Shown here: positions 25,238 through 34,554 of the stretch, in pieces | Position numbering within the stretch: the first letter of the stretch is position 1 | Layout of the letters: each line of letters begins with the position of its first letter | NCBI RefSeq assembly: GCF_033547155.1 | Contig: NZ_CP137892.1 | Coordinates: 2,976,001-3,040,000 of the forward strand | DNA length: 64,000 nucleotides | Source: Pseudomonas benzenivorans | GTDB taxonomy: Bacteria; Pseudomonadota; Gammaproteobacteria; Pseudomonadales; Pseudomonadaceae | Direction of reading: 5' to 3' | The notes under the pieces: model-generated | Told to the model about the DNA's origin: nothing | Databases searched by the model: none | Seen by the model: the letters and a program-made list of their open reading frames with translations, nothing else | Position numbers and translations under genes: made by a program

Positions 25238-25259
25238 GGGGCCAGCCGTTGCTGGCCCC
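25238..25259 (+). terminator. Hairpin after the amine oxidase-cytochrome operon
   Basis: GGGGCCAGC-CGTT-GCTGGCCCC is a perfect 9-bp stem about 100 bp after the cytochrome stop. It has no T run; it may be a terminator or a repeat element. Confidence 0.45.
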
Positions 25260-25309
25260 AAGTTGAGCTTCGGATAGATGGATTCTGTGGGCAGCGCTGG
25301 CCCTATTGC

Positions 25310-25351
25310 GGTCGGTGGTGATGGGCAGAGAACGGCCAGAAGGAGTCATTC
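25310..25351 (+). repeat. Left copy of the 42-bp imperfect inverted repeat flanking the YobI-like gene
   Basis: Begins GGTCGGTGGTGATGG and contains CGGCCAGAAG. It matches the reverse complement of 29417-29458 at 32 of 42 positions without gaps. The two copies bracket the low-GC ATPase gene. Confidence 0.6.
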
Positions 25352-25395
25352 AACCTACTTCTCCCGTACAACCATCTCCGCTAACAGGTTTCAGG

Positions 25396-28300
25396 TCAGG
25401 CAGTTTGGTTTCGTCTGCTGAATACGACGGTGCGTTTGGCTTCAAACTTCACAACCCCCACAAATCCTCGCCGCTTCAGCGCTTCAACCAGCCTACGATC
25501 CTCCTCAGTGGTTGGTAGGTGTGCTCGTTTTTTTCCAACGAGCGCACCGTGTTCCTCTCCTAAAAGAGGGAGTACTTTTGCAACATCAGCCCAACTGCAG
25601 TTCATCTGTAGAGCTTGGATGATCATCTCTGTCCGCTTCCGGGCGATCAAAGATGTATCAGCAATGCAGTGCATAATCACGGGCAAATAGCTGGAAGAGA
25701 ATGTAACTAGCTCCTTGTTCGCACGTGCGCACGCGTTTGCCAGCTCCTCGACCGCCCCTTCCAAGGCGCCGAACATCTCTTCAGTAATGCCCTGCCACAT
25801 CGTCATGGTATCCGCTAGGGATACGACACCAGAGCGACTCAGCGAGATAACCAACCGTAACGGTAATTCCGACAAATTTAGAGTGCCACGGGCTTCCCGC
25901 CAATGATGGGCGATATAGCGAGCTTCCAATGACGGAGCGTGTTGAGCGACAAGCTCTCTGATGTCTGAACTAAATGGGACGAAGGCAGCATTGGAGAATG
26001 AGACCCACCGCGCTGTTGGGACAGCCCCGTTCACTAACACGGACGGGGCCAAAACAACTGTTGAGAAAAGTGTCTTCAGTATGTCGCTGCTGACCTGCTC
26101 ATTTTGGATGAGGAAGGTCTGCAATTCCTCCTCGCCTTCAACGCCCCAAAGCTCATTGGCCAGGGTTGCTGCATTACGGGTTAGATACTCAACGAAGATA
26201 GGTATAGCAGTACTACCCAAGTCCGCTCGCGCAGGATCATTAGAGGAGCTGGTGCCGCTGTTGGGACTAACCACAACGCTGTTAAAGAATGTCCACACCG
26301 TATTCCCGGTGTGACTTAGGCGTCCAGACTGGAGGGCCGGCAACCACAGCACAGATGGAAGCTTATCCAACTCGGTCAGCATGCAGGTTGTACGCTCGAA
26401 CATTTCCAGCCGAAGGTCATCTTCGCCCTCAAGGAGAGCAAGCACTGCAAGTAGTGAGCCCTCTGTTTCGTCAAGGATGCCCGTCTGGCCCAACAGCTCC
26501 CCTACATACTTCGAGGGTGATTTTTCAACAAGGCCTTGGAAGCCCACCAACTCCAACTGGCTAAGCCGGTGATGAGAAACTGTTTCGACTTTGGTGTCTG
26601 GCTCCAAGGTGCTGCATAACAGCCTCAGCATGGGCATGGTGAGACTGATGCAGCCCCACTCGATCAAGGCTTTGAGTTCTTCCGCTGTCGTAGCATCACT
26701 GACATTACAAAACTGTGCAGGTTTGCTTTTCAGCCATGCCCAGCCCGTTTGGCCGGAGGCAAGTCCGGGAATCAGCCTTGAGACCTCATGCAGGTTGTTT
26801 ATGACCTTGAGCAGCGCCCCCCTACGCCCCTGCAGTTGTTCAAGTTGGTCAGCCGACAAGCTATCCAGCACCATAACTACCAGATCTTCGCGGGCAAGGT
26901 TTGCTTTGTCGTAGGAAAGGAGCTGATTGATGAGGTTGGGGTCGTTCCTGAAAAGTGCCTTGATGAAGGCGTTCCTACTCTCTTCTGGTAGTAGCTCAGC
27001 CACCTCAGAGAGACGTCCCATGTGGTGATGACTGCTCTTGAGAATTACTGACAGTTTTTCTTCCCTGGTTTCGACGTCATCCAGGTGCGGGCGAACGAGC
27101 TCAGTCATCAAGTGCACCAGCAGCCCCTTGCCCTTGTTGACTGAGTCAAGATCTAGTTTGCTAACGACTCGCTCCGGATTTCGTATCGGTGTACCGACGT
27201 CCAGCATTTCGCCCCGGGCGAGGGCCATCGTGAGTTTCTTGTCCGCCTGGGTCAACGTACCTTCGTAGAAGTACCCAAGGTAATCGGTGTAATCGGTGTC
27301 TAGGTAGCCTCGGTGCAGCAGGAAGGCGATAAGCCCATAATCTTTTAGCCGTGGAGAGAATGAATCTCCATAGCCGTCATTACACGCCTCCCTGAACGGC
27401 ATGGTCTTCAGCTTGGTAAGTTTTTGCTGGAGCTCACTTATCTCATCATCGATGTCATGAATTGACACCTCAAGGCCAGCAACTCGCTCATCGTAAAGCA
27501 GATCCTTCAGCACGACTTTGGGGCTCAGGGCTTCCCCTCTCTGATTTCCGTATCCAGAGACACATGGGTAGACATTTCTCTGTCTAGTCACCTGCTCAAA
27601 TACTTCATCTTTCACAAACTCCAGCGGCGAAATGACGGCACGGTTCTCTAGCCATAGTGTATTGGCGTTTTCGAGAGTGCCTCTGCGAAGGAGCTCAAAC
27701 CAGACACATGCTCGAAGGCTCGCCAGGTCAGTAGCGACTTCCGCCTCGCGCTTCGCTAGGCGCTCCCTCAACACTGTTATCGCAGCCTGATGGCGTTGAA
27801 GCTCCGATTTGATCCAAGCGGGATAGCCTTCGATGACTTCGTAGACCACACCTTTACGCTTGAGTAGATCCGAATACGCGTCAGGGTGCAGACTCCTGAG
27901 TGCTACCATCGCGAAAAGCTTGTTCGGAACAAGATCCAAACCGCTATTAGCAAGGGTATTGGCGTAGAGGTCGAACTCGTTCACGATGTTCTTGATCAGC
28001 CGCATCTCATCGATGTGATAGCCCACCGTCTCTAGCAGCTTGGGCGCGAGGCCTTCACTTAGCGCCCGATTGCCTACGTATCGCTGACCCAAAAGCTCGA
28101 TGAGCTTTTCACGCGAGTTCTCTGAATTCACCACCGGAATGATCGGGATGATCAGGTCAAAAAACTTTGTCTTATCCGTGACGGTAAACATCTCATCTCG
28201 CAGCGCGTAGATGAAGTGAATGGGGCGCTTGATCTGTGGGGACTGGCGAATGATGAAATTTATCTCGCGCAACCTGAAGAAAATCTCCTGAATGTCGAAT

Positions 28301-29187
28301 CTGTCGAGGTCTTCGATCACTACGACGTCGATGTCACTGCGCTCAAAGCAGTAGATGATTTCGTCGATGTTCTTATGCAGCACTGACCCATGATGGGCCG
28401 CCTCAAGCTTACCGCCCTTGATCGTAAGACCGTCGATGCTAAAGAGTGAGAGCAGCTTTAAGCCTGAATACAAGGCCCACACGCCGCCGACTACTACCAC
28501 TCCGAGCGCAAGAGATTCAGGCACCCACATTAGCCATTTCAGTGCCCAATCCGTTTCTACACCGGAAAGAGTTCGTAGCTTCGGCACTCCTAACCGTAAC
28601 GAGCAGAAAACGATTGCAGCAACGCACAGCGTACGCCAAAAAACTCGCAGCGTTGACGCATGAGAAATGCGTTTGAGCCGTGTTTTGGGAAGCTGCTTCG
28701 CTTGTACCGCGTACAGAAGCTGTTGGACGATCGTCTCTTCGATACGGTTGATTAGATCGGCATTAGCTGCCGAATCGCTATCGGGGGCAACCGATACAGT
28801 AATGTTTGCCTCCGGAGACTCAGCCAACTCATCAGACGATTTTGGCGCGATAGCCGTGGGAGCATTCGCTTTAGTGAACGTGGCCAGCGATATGAAGGTG
28901 TGCTTAAAGCCACGGTGGTGCTCGAAAAAAGTCTTCAGAACACTGCTCTTGCCCGCGCCATAGCCGCCTGTGATCGCAATGTTTAGCACTTCCTCGTTGT
29001 GCAATGCCCGTAAAAGCTCACGCTCGTATCGCGCGGCCCTATCGTTTTCCACAAACACGGGAGTCAGGGGCTCGAAAAAGCGATCTTCATCACTGCGCCA
29101 AGCCTCAAAGGATCGCCGTGTTGCACGGCCACCGGCGACAAGCGCCCACCAACAACGACTAGCGCTGCGCGTGATTCTGTTAAACAT
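25396..29187 (-). CDS. YobI-like membrane-associated P-loop ATPase
   Basis: A 1263-residue protein. Near the N terminus is a P-loop NTPase: Walker A GGYGAGKSS (residues 73-81, K80) and Walker B VVVIEDLDRFD (about residue 290). Between them lie two hydrophobic membrane segments (about residues 160-180 and 205-235), as in KAP/YobI-type ATPases. The rest is a long, mostly helical region without recognised motifs. The family is uncharacterised; its size, scattered occurrence and domain plan recall antiviral NTPases, which is inference. G+C content is clearly lower than in the neighbours, the gene stands alone, and imperfect inverted repeats flank it. Start ATG 29187 has only a weak ribosome-binding site. 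Confidence 0.78.
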   Translation of the reverse strand: MFNRITRSASRCWWALVAGGRATRRSFEAWRSDEDRFFEPLTPVFVENDRAARYERELLRALHNEEVLNIAITGGYGAGKSSVLKTFFEHHRGFKHTFISLATFTKANAPTAIAPKSSDELAESPEANITVSVAPDSDSAANADLINRIEETIVQQLLYAVQAKQLPKTRLKRISHASTLRVFWRTLCVAAIVFCSLRLGVPKLRTLSGVETDWALKWLMWVPESLALGVVVVGGVWALYSGLKLLSLFSIDGLTIKGGKLEAAHHGSVLHKNIDEIIYCFERSDIDVVVIEDLDRFDIQEIFFRLREINFIIRQSPQIKRPIHFIYALRDEMFTVTDKTKFFDLIIPIIPVVNSENSREKLIELLGQRYVGNRALSEGLAPKLLETVGYHIDEMRLIKNIVNEFDLYANTLANSGLDLVPNKLFAMVALRSLHPDAYSDLLKRKGVVYEVIEGYPAWIKSELQRHQAAITVLRERLAKREAEVATDLASLRACVWFELLRRGTLENANTLWLENRAVISPLEFVKDEVFEQVTRQRNVYPCVSGYGNQRGEALSPKVVLKDLLYDERVAGLEVSIHDIDDEISELQQKLTKLKTMPFREACNDGYGDSFSPRLKDYGLIAFLLHRGYLDTDYTDYLGYFYEGTLTQADKKLTMALARGEMLDVGTPIRNPERVVSKLDLDSVNKGKGLLVHLMTELVRPHLDDVETREEKLSVILKSSHHHMGRLSEVAELLPEESRNAFIKALFRNDPNLINQLLSYDKANLAREDLVVMVLDSLSADQLEQLQGRRGALLKVINNLHEVSRLIPGLASGQTGWAWLKSKPAQFCNVSDATTAEELKALIEWGCISLTMPMLRLLCSTLEPDTKVETVSHHRLSQLELVGFQGLVEKSPSKYVGELLGQTGILDETEGSLLAVLALLEGEDDLRLEMFERTTCMLTELDKLPSVLWLPALQSGRLSHTGNTVWTFFNSVVVSPNSGTSSSNDPARADLGSTAIPIFVEYLTRNAATLANELWGVEGEEELQTFLIQNEQVSSDILKTLFSTVVLAPSVLVNGAVPTARWVSFSNAAFVPFSSDIRELVAQHAPSLEARYIAHHWREARGTLNLSELPLRLVISLSRSGVVSLADTMTMWQGITEEMFGALEGAVEELANACARANKELVTFSSSYLPVIMHCIADTSLIARKRTEMIIQALQMNCSWADVAKVLPLLGEEHGALVGKKRAHLPTTEEDRRLVEALKRRGFVGVVKFEAKRTVVFSRRNQTA

Positions 29188-29416
29188 CTACCTGATCCTA
29201 GCTCTTGGCCTTCCGTGCAATGCCGAGCACACCCTCTTTCGAATGTTATGCCCGCGCAGTAGCCATTATGGAATAAATGACATCCGCTAATAATAGCTAT
29301 ATGCCACACGACTATGCTTGGCGCCAGAACTTGGTGCGGTTCACATCACCATTCCCGCAGCAACGATCACACGAATAAGGAGCGGAGGCAGATATATCTG
29401 CCATCCGCTCGCATTC

Positions 29417-29458
29417 GAATGGCTGCTTCTGGCCGCTTGTTGCCTGTCGCAACCGACC
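29417..29458 (-). repeat. Right copy of the 42-bp imperfect inverted repeat
   Basis: The reverse complement begins GGTCGGTTGCGACAGG and contains CGGCCAGAAG, aligned without gaps to 25310-25351. Similar words occur between genes in many proteobacteria, so this may be a dispersed repeat rather than a transposon end. Confidence 0.6.
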
Positions 29459-29536
29459 GGCTTGGCTCCATTCCGGCCCACCACGACCAGTAACGCCCAA
29501 CCGATCCAACGCTCCCCATAAGCAAAATCCGAGCGC

Positions 29537-29560
29537 AAAAAAACCGCCCCGAAGGGCGGC
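29537..29560 (-). terminator. Intrinsic terminator of the DUF1302-DUF1329 operon, copy A
   Basis: On the minus strand CCGCCC-TTCG-GGGCGG is followed by seven T residues. It lies about 40 bp after the DUF1329 stop. Confidence 0.88.
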
Positions 29561-29598
29561 TAAAGGAGCAGGCTTGTGGCCCACTATGGAGTAGTCAT

Positions 29599-30963
29599 TC
29601 AGCGAATGCCCGAGCTACGCAGCGCGGCAGCGGTGTACTCGGCGGCGCTTGAGCTGAAGCCGAACTGCAGCGGCTCCTTCTCCTCGTTGTGCATGCCGGA
29701 CACGATGTAGCGGCCGTTGATCAGGTCATACAGCGCCTCGGTACCGAGCCAGGGGATCTGCAGGTCGTACATCGGCGAGAGATGGCCTTCGGCAACGCGC
29801 CAGAGGGTGCCGCGCGCGTCATAGTGATCGGCCAGGGCGATCTGCCAACTATCTTCGTCGACGAAGAAGACCCGCTTGGCGTAGATGTGTCGCTCGCCCG
29901 GCTTGAGGGTCGCCTCGACCTGCCAGACCCGGTGCAGCTCGTAGCGGGTCAGCTCCGGGTTGATATGCCCGGGCTTGACGATATCCGCGTACTTCAGGTC
30001 CGCCCCGTCGAGCCGGTAGCTGTTGTAGGGGATGTAGATCTCGCGCTTGCCGACCAGCTTCCAGTCGTAACGGTCCGGCGCCCCGTTGAACATGTCCTGG
30101 TTGTCGGCGACGCGCTGGCCTTCGGAGGCCGGATAGGGGCCGTCGTAGGAGACCTGGGGGGCGCGGCGTACGCGGCGCTGTCCGGCGTTGTACAACCAGG
30201 CCAGACGCGGCTCTTTGACCTGGTTGAGCGTCTCGTGCACCAGCAAGACGTCACCGGATAGGCGCGACGGGGCGGTGACCAGCTGCTTGTAGTAGAACAG
30301 GACGTTGCCCGGGTTGGCCGGATCGAAGCCGGCGATGCGATCGCGGAAAGTGAATTGATCCTTGAAGCGCACCGGCACGAAGCTGCCGTTGGCCAGCGGC
30401 ACGGCCTGCACATGACTGCGCTTGACGCTGCCACCTCGGTAGCGGGTGAGATGGTTCCACACCACTTCCAAGCCATTCTGCGGAATCGGGAAGGGTATGG
30501 CGGTGGAGAACTCGGCCAGGCCATTGCCCCCCTCGACCATGGTGGTTTGGGTCGCGTTCGCCCTGGCGGCCTGGTAGACGAAATCGGGGGCATTGGCACT
30601 GCGGTGGCTGGGGTAGACGGATAGCTGGTAGGTGCCGGGATAGCGCTTGAACAAGGCCAACTGGCCTGGCGTGAGGTTGTCCTGGTACTGCGCCAGGTTC
30701 TGCGCCGTAATGATGAACAGCGGCTGCTCGCCGGCGAAAGGGTTGCTGAGGAAACCGGCGGCGTCCCGACTGCCTGCGTCCTTGGCCAGGCCGCCAGTCC
30801 AGGCGGGAATGGTGCCGGCGGCATTGCCGGCCATTTCGGCCCCCAGCGGCGTTAGTGCGGCGCCAAGCTGGCTGGCCTGTTCGGCACTGACTGCGGCGAA
30901 GGCGGCGCCGGCCAGGCCGAGGTTCAGCGCCAGCGAATAGCTCAGGATGACTGTCTTTTTCAT
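29599..30963 (-). CDS. DUF1329 periplasmic/outer-membrane lipoprotein-like protein, copy A
   Basis: A 454-residue secreted protein: signal peptide MKKTVILSYSLALNLGLAG ending near AAFAAVSA, then the DUF1329 domain (LTPLGAEMAGNAAGTIPAWTGG, RVRRAPQVSYD, DRYDWKLVGKREIYIPYNSY, KRVFFVDEDSW). DUF1329 is related in fold to LolA/LolB-like lipid carriers and is almost always next to DUF1302. Such pairs occur with genes for breakdown of hydrophobic compounds, so a role in uptake or export of a lipid-like molecule is inferred. Start 30963 begins the signal peptide; GTG at 30978 is an alternative. It lies 15 bp after the DUF1302 gene. Confidence 0.85.
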   Translation of the reverse strand: MKKTVILSYSLALNLGLAGAAFAAVSAEQASQLGAALTPLGAEMAGNAAGTIPAWTGGLAKDAGSRDAAGFLSNPFAGEQPLFIITAQNLAQYQDNLTPGQLALFKRYPGTYQLSVYPSHRSANAPDFVYQAARANATQTTMVEGGNGLAEFSTAIPFPIPQNGLEVVWNHLTRYRGGSVKRSHVQAVPLANGSFVPVRFKDQFTFRDRIAGFDPANPGNVLFYYKQLVTAPSRLSGDVLLVHETLNQVKEPRLAWLYNAGQRRVRRAPQVSYDGPYPASEGQRVADNQDMFNGAPDRYDWKLVGKREIYIPYNSYRLDGADLKYADIVKPGHINPELTRYELHRVWQVEATLKPGERHIYAKRVFFVDEDSWQIALADHYDARGTLWRVAEGHLSPMYDLQIPWLGTEALYDLINGRYIVSGMHNEEKEPLQFGFSSSAAEYTAAALRSSGIR

Positions 30964-30978
30964 GTGCAGGGACTCCAC

Positions 30979-32850
30979 TTAGAAGGACACGCCGAGGCTC
31001 AGGGCCACGAAGTCACGATCGATCGAGGTGTTGTACTGGCCACCGAAGAAGTCGGTGTAGGACAGGCTGGCGCTGTAGGTGCTCTGGTACTCGGCATCCA
31101 GGCCCAGGCTGACGGCCTTGGCCCCCTCGTTGAACAGGCCGTTGGGGCCGTAGCCCTCGACATCGTGAGACCAGGACAGGCTCGGCTTGAGCGTGACGCC
31201 GGCGAAGGCATTGGGGTATTCCCAGATCGCCCGCGCGCGATAGCCCCAGGCGGTGCTGGTGGCAAAACCGTCGTTCTCGCAGTACCGGGAGACATTCTCG
31301 GCATTCGGGTTGTTACCCAGGGACTGGCTATTGAGGATCGGGCAGGCGCCGCTCGGCAGCGGCCCCGGGCCGAACATTTGGTCACGTCCGTAGCGAACGT
31401 CACCGGAGTGATCCAGTCCGCCGACATGCACCACACCGACCTCGCCCAGCAGCGTCAGACGGGAAGCCCCCATGACCTGATCGAAGAAGTGAATGAAGGT
31501 AGTCTGCAGCTGAGTGATCTCCTTGCGTCGGTAGCCATGCAGATCCTGACCCGGTGTGGCGCTGAGGATGGAGGCGTTGTCGAACAGCGGGTCGACGGTA
31601 AGCGGCGTGAGGCCCGAATAGAGAATGTCCGTGGTGTTGATCTGCACCGGCGCATTCGGCCGATAGCCGATCTCGCCGCTCCAGGCGGTACCGCTGGGCA
31701 GCGTGGTGGAGAAGCTCAGACCGTAGAGGCGGATATCCTCCGGATACTCCAGGAAGTAGCTGGAATTGCCCGCCACCACCAGCGGCGCCGCAGGGCCGAA
31801 GAGATCGGCAACGCCGTAGGTGAATGCGTCCGGCGCCGTGGCGCTGAAGAACGGCGTGCGGCTGTGATAGTTCAGGAAGTAGGCGCCGAACTCGGTATCC
31901 AACGGCGCGAAGTAGTAGCGCAGCGCGGTCCCCCACTGCCCGCTGTCGCGCGCGTCCCGGTCACCGCCGCGACGCACGATCACGCCCTCGTCAGGTGCCC
32001 CCCAGCTGACACCATTGGCCTGTAGCGCAGGAATCACGCCCGCAAAACCTGCGTCGGCGAGCTGCTGCTGGGTCAGCAGAACGGCCAGCTCATGGTCGCA
32101 GCCGTCGGCCGCCACATCCTGCTGGGCGAAGAAGGTGCCGCAGTTGTCGACCACGGTCTGGTCCCACTCCAGCTGGTAGAACAGCTCGGCGGACAGGTTC
32201 TCGCTCAGGCTCTGCGAGACATAGAACATGTTCACCGGGATCAGGCCTTCCTTGATCTCGGCCCCCGGGCGTCGGAACGCCGCCACGTCGATCGGATTGA
32301 TCGAGTTGATGCTGTTGAGGATGAAAGTGCTCTCGCCCCAGCTCACCACCTGCTTGCCCAAACGTACGGAACCGGGCAGATCGTCGATGGCGTAGTTGTG
32401 GTAGAGGAAGGCGTCGAGGATCTGGGCACCCGAGGCCTGGGCGGCCTGCTTGCGGTTGGAGTCGTCGATGTCCTTGAACAGGCGCTGTTCGTCCTTCAGC
32501 TCGAAGTCGTACCAGTACTTGCCGCGGACGAAGGCTCCGCTGTCGCCATAACGCAGCTCGAGGTCGTGCACACCCTTGAAGATCTTCGAGAAGGTCTCGC
32601 CCCGCTTGAAATTCAGGTGGCCGTCGTCCGAGGACGGCGCCAGGCCGTCACCGCCATTGTTGAATGCGATCAGATCCGGATCGGCCCCGCGCACCGACCA
32701 GCTGGCGCCGACTGACAGTTGCGAGTCGAACTGCCCCTCCAGCTCGCCGATATTGAAGGTGACGGCATGCGCCGAAGCACAGGTGCCGGCGACCAGCCCC
32801 AGCGCACAGGCTATGCGGGTGGGTTGCCAGCGTGGTTGTTTCCTTCTCAT
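30979..32850 (-). CDS. DUF1302 outer-membrane protein, copy A
   Basis: A 623-residue protein with a signal peptide (ACALGLVAGTCASAHA) and a DUF1302 body of alternating beta strands, typical of an outer-membrane barrel. Conserved pieces include FNIGELEGQFDSQLSVGASW, VRLGKQVVSWGES and SGQWGTALRYY, and it ends with an aromatic residue (LGVSF), the classic barrel C terminus. It probably forms the channel partner of DUF1329. Copy B is at 55663-57339. It is first in a two-gene operon. Start 32850 is preceded by GAGGTAG. Confidence 0.85.
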   Translation of the reverse strand: MRRKQPRWQPTRIACALGLVAGTCASAHAVTFNIGELEGQFDSQLSVGASWSVRGADPDLIAFNNGGDGLAPSSDDGHLNFKRGETFSKIFKGVHDLELRYGDSGAFVRGKYWYDFELKDEQRLFKDIDDSNRKQAAQASGAQILDAFLYHNYAIDDLPGSVRLGKQVVSWGESTFILNSINSINPIDVAAFRRPGAEIKEGLIPVNMFYVSQSLSENLSAELFYQLEWDQTVVDNCGTFFAQQDVAADGCDHELAVLLTQQQLADAGFAGVIPALQANGVSWGAPDEGVIVRRGGDRDARDSGQWGTALRYYFAPLDTEFGAYFLNYHSRTPFFSATAPDAFTYGVADLFGPAAPLVVAGNSSYFLEYPEDIRLYGLSFSTTLPSGTAWSGEIGYRPNAPVQINTTDILYSGLTPLTVDPLFDNASILSATPGQDLHGYRRKEITQLQTTFIHFFDQVMGASRLTLLGEVGVVHVGGLDHSGDVRYGRDQMFGPGPLPSGACPILNSQSLGNNPNAENVSRYCENDGFATSTAWGYRARAIWEYPNAFAGVTLKPSLSWSHDVEGYGPNGLFNEGAKAVSLGLDAEYQSTYSASLSYTDFFGGQYNTSIDRDFVALSLGVSF

Positions 32851-33188
32851 GCGTTCTCTACCTCTTGTTGTTGTGTTCGGTATGTAAGCGCTTGCTTTTT
32901 TCGCGGACGACTGTTCCCCGTCCGGCACCATGGGATGCGGCCGGACCGTACTCGCGAAACCTGGGAGGGTTAGTGGCTGGGGGAATCAGGGAGGGATCAG
33001 CACTGTGTTCAAATCCATGAACTCCGTTGCCCCAATCACTCGGGGCAGGTCTTTCGACGCCGTTGATAACGACGCCATCGTTGTCACGCCGAAGGCGGAG
33101 CAGAAGGCGCCGGTCTTACAGCAATGAGCTGGAGCGAGAATGAGCCGTCAGGCGGCGACGGCTCACTCCCTGCGGATGCGCAACTCGA
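32851..33188. other. 340-bp gap between the nine-gene operon and the DUF1302 unit
   Basis: No gene is supported. It holds the end hairpin of the upstream operon (33141-33165), an inverted repeat AACGA-N5-TCGTT near 33068-33082 and a TAAGCGCTTG palindrome near 32886. The promoter of the DUF1302 unit must lie here. Confidence 0.4.
33141..33165 (-). terminator. Probable terminator of the nine-gene amine/acyl-CoA operon
   Basis: TGAGCCGTC (33141-33149) and GACGGCTCA (33157-33165) form a perfect 9-bp stem about 25 bp beyond the last stop codon. T run is weak. Confidence 0.5.
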
Positions 33189-33854
33189 TCAGCGGGACAG
33201 CACAAGGGACCCGGGCGCCCTCGCCCCTGCACGCTCCAGCGCGCCATAGGCGTAGTACTGCTGAACGATCTGGCAACCCCAGACGGTCAGGGCGTAGATC
33301 ATGAACACCATCTTGTCGTCGTCCCCCGGGATCGGAAAGAAGTCATAGACCACCGCGATACCCAAAGCCGCCGCCGCCGCCAGGGTATTGAGCAGGGCAT
33401 GCAGGTGCTCGCCGGCACGCAGCAGCCGCCAGCTGAAATAGACGAGAAAGACCGTGTAGCAGCACCACATAAGCAGGTAGAAGTACGGCAGCGGCCCCTT
33501 CACGAAGTCGGCCAGCACCAGCACGAAGGTGGCGGCGAAGGTGAGCGCGAAAATCACGATGTCCTTGGCAACCGACGGCTTGTAGTTATGGGTGACCGCC
33601 ATCAGCCCCAGCACGGCCACGATCGGCACGCCGAAAGCGCGGGAAAAAGCATCGAGGAAAAAGGAGACGCTGTAGCTAGGCCCAAACCCCGTTAGCAGGA
33701 AGAACAGAAGATTCGACGCGGAGAAGGCGACGATCAGCCACTCGAAACCCAGCAGGTAATTCTTCCGCACCCGCACATATTTGAGGCCGTACACCACGCC
33801 GCAAACGATCAGGAACACACTGGAAAGCAACGCAAGAGCTTCCTTAATTTCCAT
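33189..33854 (-). CDS. Uncharacterised integral membrane protein, last gene of the nine-gene operon
   Basis: A 221-residue protein with about seven hydrophobic segments (for example LLSSVFLIVCGVVYGLKYV, FALTFAATFVLVLADFV, LLNTLAAAAALGIAVVY) and short loops. I do not recognise a family. It follows the diheme cytochrome c gene by 34 bp, so it may anchor or assist periplasmic electron transfer, or move the substrate; this is inference from position. ATG 33854 is preferred to an in-frame TTG six codons upstream. Confidence 0.75.
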   Translation of the reverse strand: MEIKEALALLSSVFLIVCGVVYGLKYVRVRKNYLLGFEWLIVAFSASNLLFFLLTGFGPSYSVSFFLDAFSRAFGVPIVAVLGLMAVTHNYKPSVAKDIVIFALTFAATFVLVLADFVKGPLPYFYLLMWCCYTVFLVYFSWRLLRAGEHLHALLNTLAAAAALGIAVVYDFFPIPGDDDKMVFMIYALTVWGCQIVQQYYAYGALERAGARAPGSLVLSR

Positions 33855-33888
33855 AGCAATAGCCTCTATCAAATACTCAATCGATGGA

Positions 33889-34545
33889 TCACTTCGCCGC
33901 AGGGGGGAGCGCTGCGAGGTAGTGGGCCAGAGCCTGCCGATCGCCCTCGGAGAGGGTCGCGGCGATGGCCGTCATTGCGCCGGTCGGGTCCTGGCGCCGC
34001 CCCTGGGCAAAGGCATTCAGCTGCGCCAGCAGGTAGTCGTGCCCCTGCCCCGCCAGCCGCGGAAACTGGTCATGGCCCAGCAGGCCTGCGCCATGACAGG
34101 CGGCGCAACCGCCGTTCGCCGCCAGTTTTTCGCCCTGTTCGCGCAGCGCGGGGTCCGGCTTGAAGGAGCGGTTTTCCGTGGGCGGTTGCTTGGCGAAATA
34201 CGCCGACAGCTGCTCGATCTCGACCTCGGACAGGGTGATGGCCAAGGGGCCCATGTTCGGGTTGGCCCGCTCGCCACTGGCGAAACGCTTGAGCTGCGCC
34301 GCCAGGTACGGCGCGGGCTGGCCCGCCAGGGCCGGGTAACCCTGGTGTTGCGAGTGCCCCTGGACGCCATGGCAACCGATGCAGGCATCGGTCAGACGAG
34401 GCCAGGCCCCTCCATCGGCCTGGTTGGCCTCGCTGGAGGTCTCGACATGGCCCATCAGGCGATAGAGATCGAGACCATCGCGGCCATAAACCGCCAGCAG
34501 CACCGCAACGACGGCAACGACACCCAGTACTAGCAATTTCTTCAT
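33889..34545 (-). CDS. Diheme c4-type cytochrome c, partner of amine oxidase copy 2
   Basis: A 218-residue protein with an N-terminal anchor (LLVLGVVAVVAVLLAVYG) and two heme motifs, CIGCH and CAACH. Met ligands are likely in NPNMGPLAITLS and TGAMTAIAATLS. It closely resembles the cytochrome at 24464-25141, including the segment QADGGAWP just before the first heme. It is encoded 9 bp after amine oxidase copy 2 and is expected to take its electrons in the periplasm. Confidence 0.9.
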   Translation of the reverse strand: MKKLLVLGVVAVVAVLLAVYGRDGLDLYRLMGHVETSSEANQADGGAWPRLTDACIGCHGVQGHSQHQGYPALAGQPAPYLAAQLKRFASGERANPNMGPLAITLSEVEIEQLSAYFAKQPPTENRSFKPDPALREQGEKLAANGGCAACHGAGLLGHDQFPRLAGQGHDYLLAQLNAFAQGRRQDPTGAMTAIAATLSEGDRQALAHYLAALPPAAK

Positions 34546-34554
34546 CTTCGCCTC

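Larger units (their letters stand above)
29188..29598. other. 410-bp intergenic tract with repeat and terminator
   Basis: No gene is supported. It contains the promoter region of the leftward ATPase gene, the right copy of the 42-bp repeat (29417-29458) and the terminator of the leftward DUF1302/DUF1329 unit (29537-29560). Confidence 0.5.

Noticed and set aside
25396-29187. A multi-gene defence island around the YobI-like gene
   Set aside because: No restriction, nuclease, reverse transcriptase, CBASS or other defence gene is adjacent; only the single ATPase is supported.
33050-33090. CGTTGATAACG and AACGA-N5-TCGTT as further copies of the shared operator
   Set aside because: The half-sites are in the opposite order (GTT before AAC) and do not match the flanks of the four good sites.
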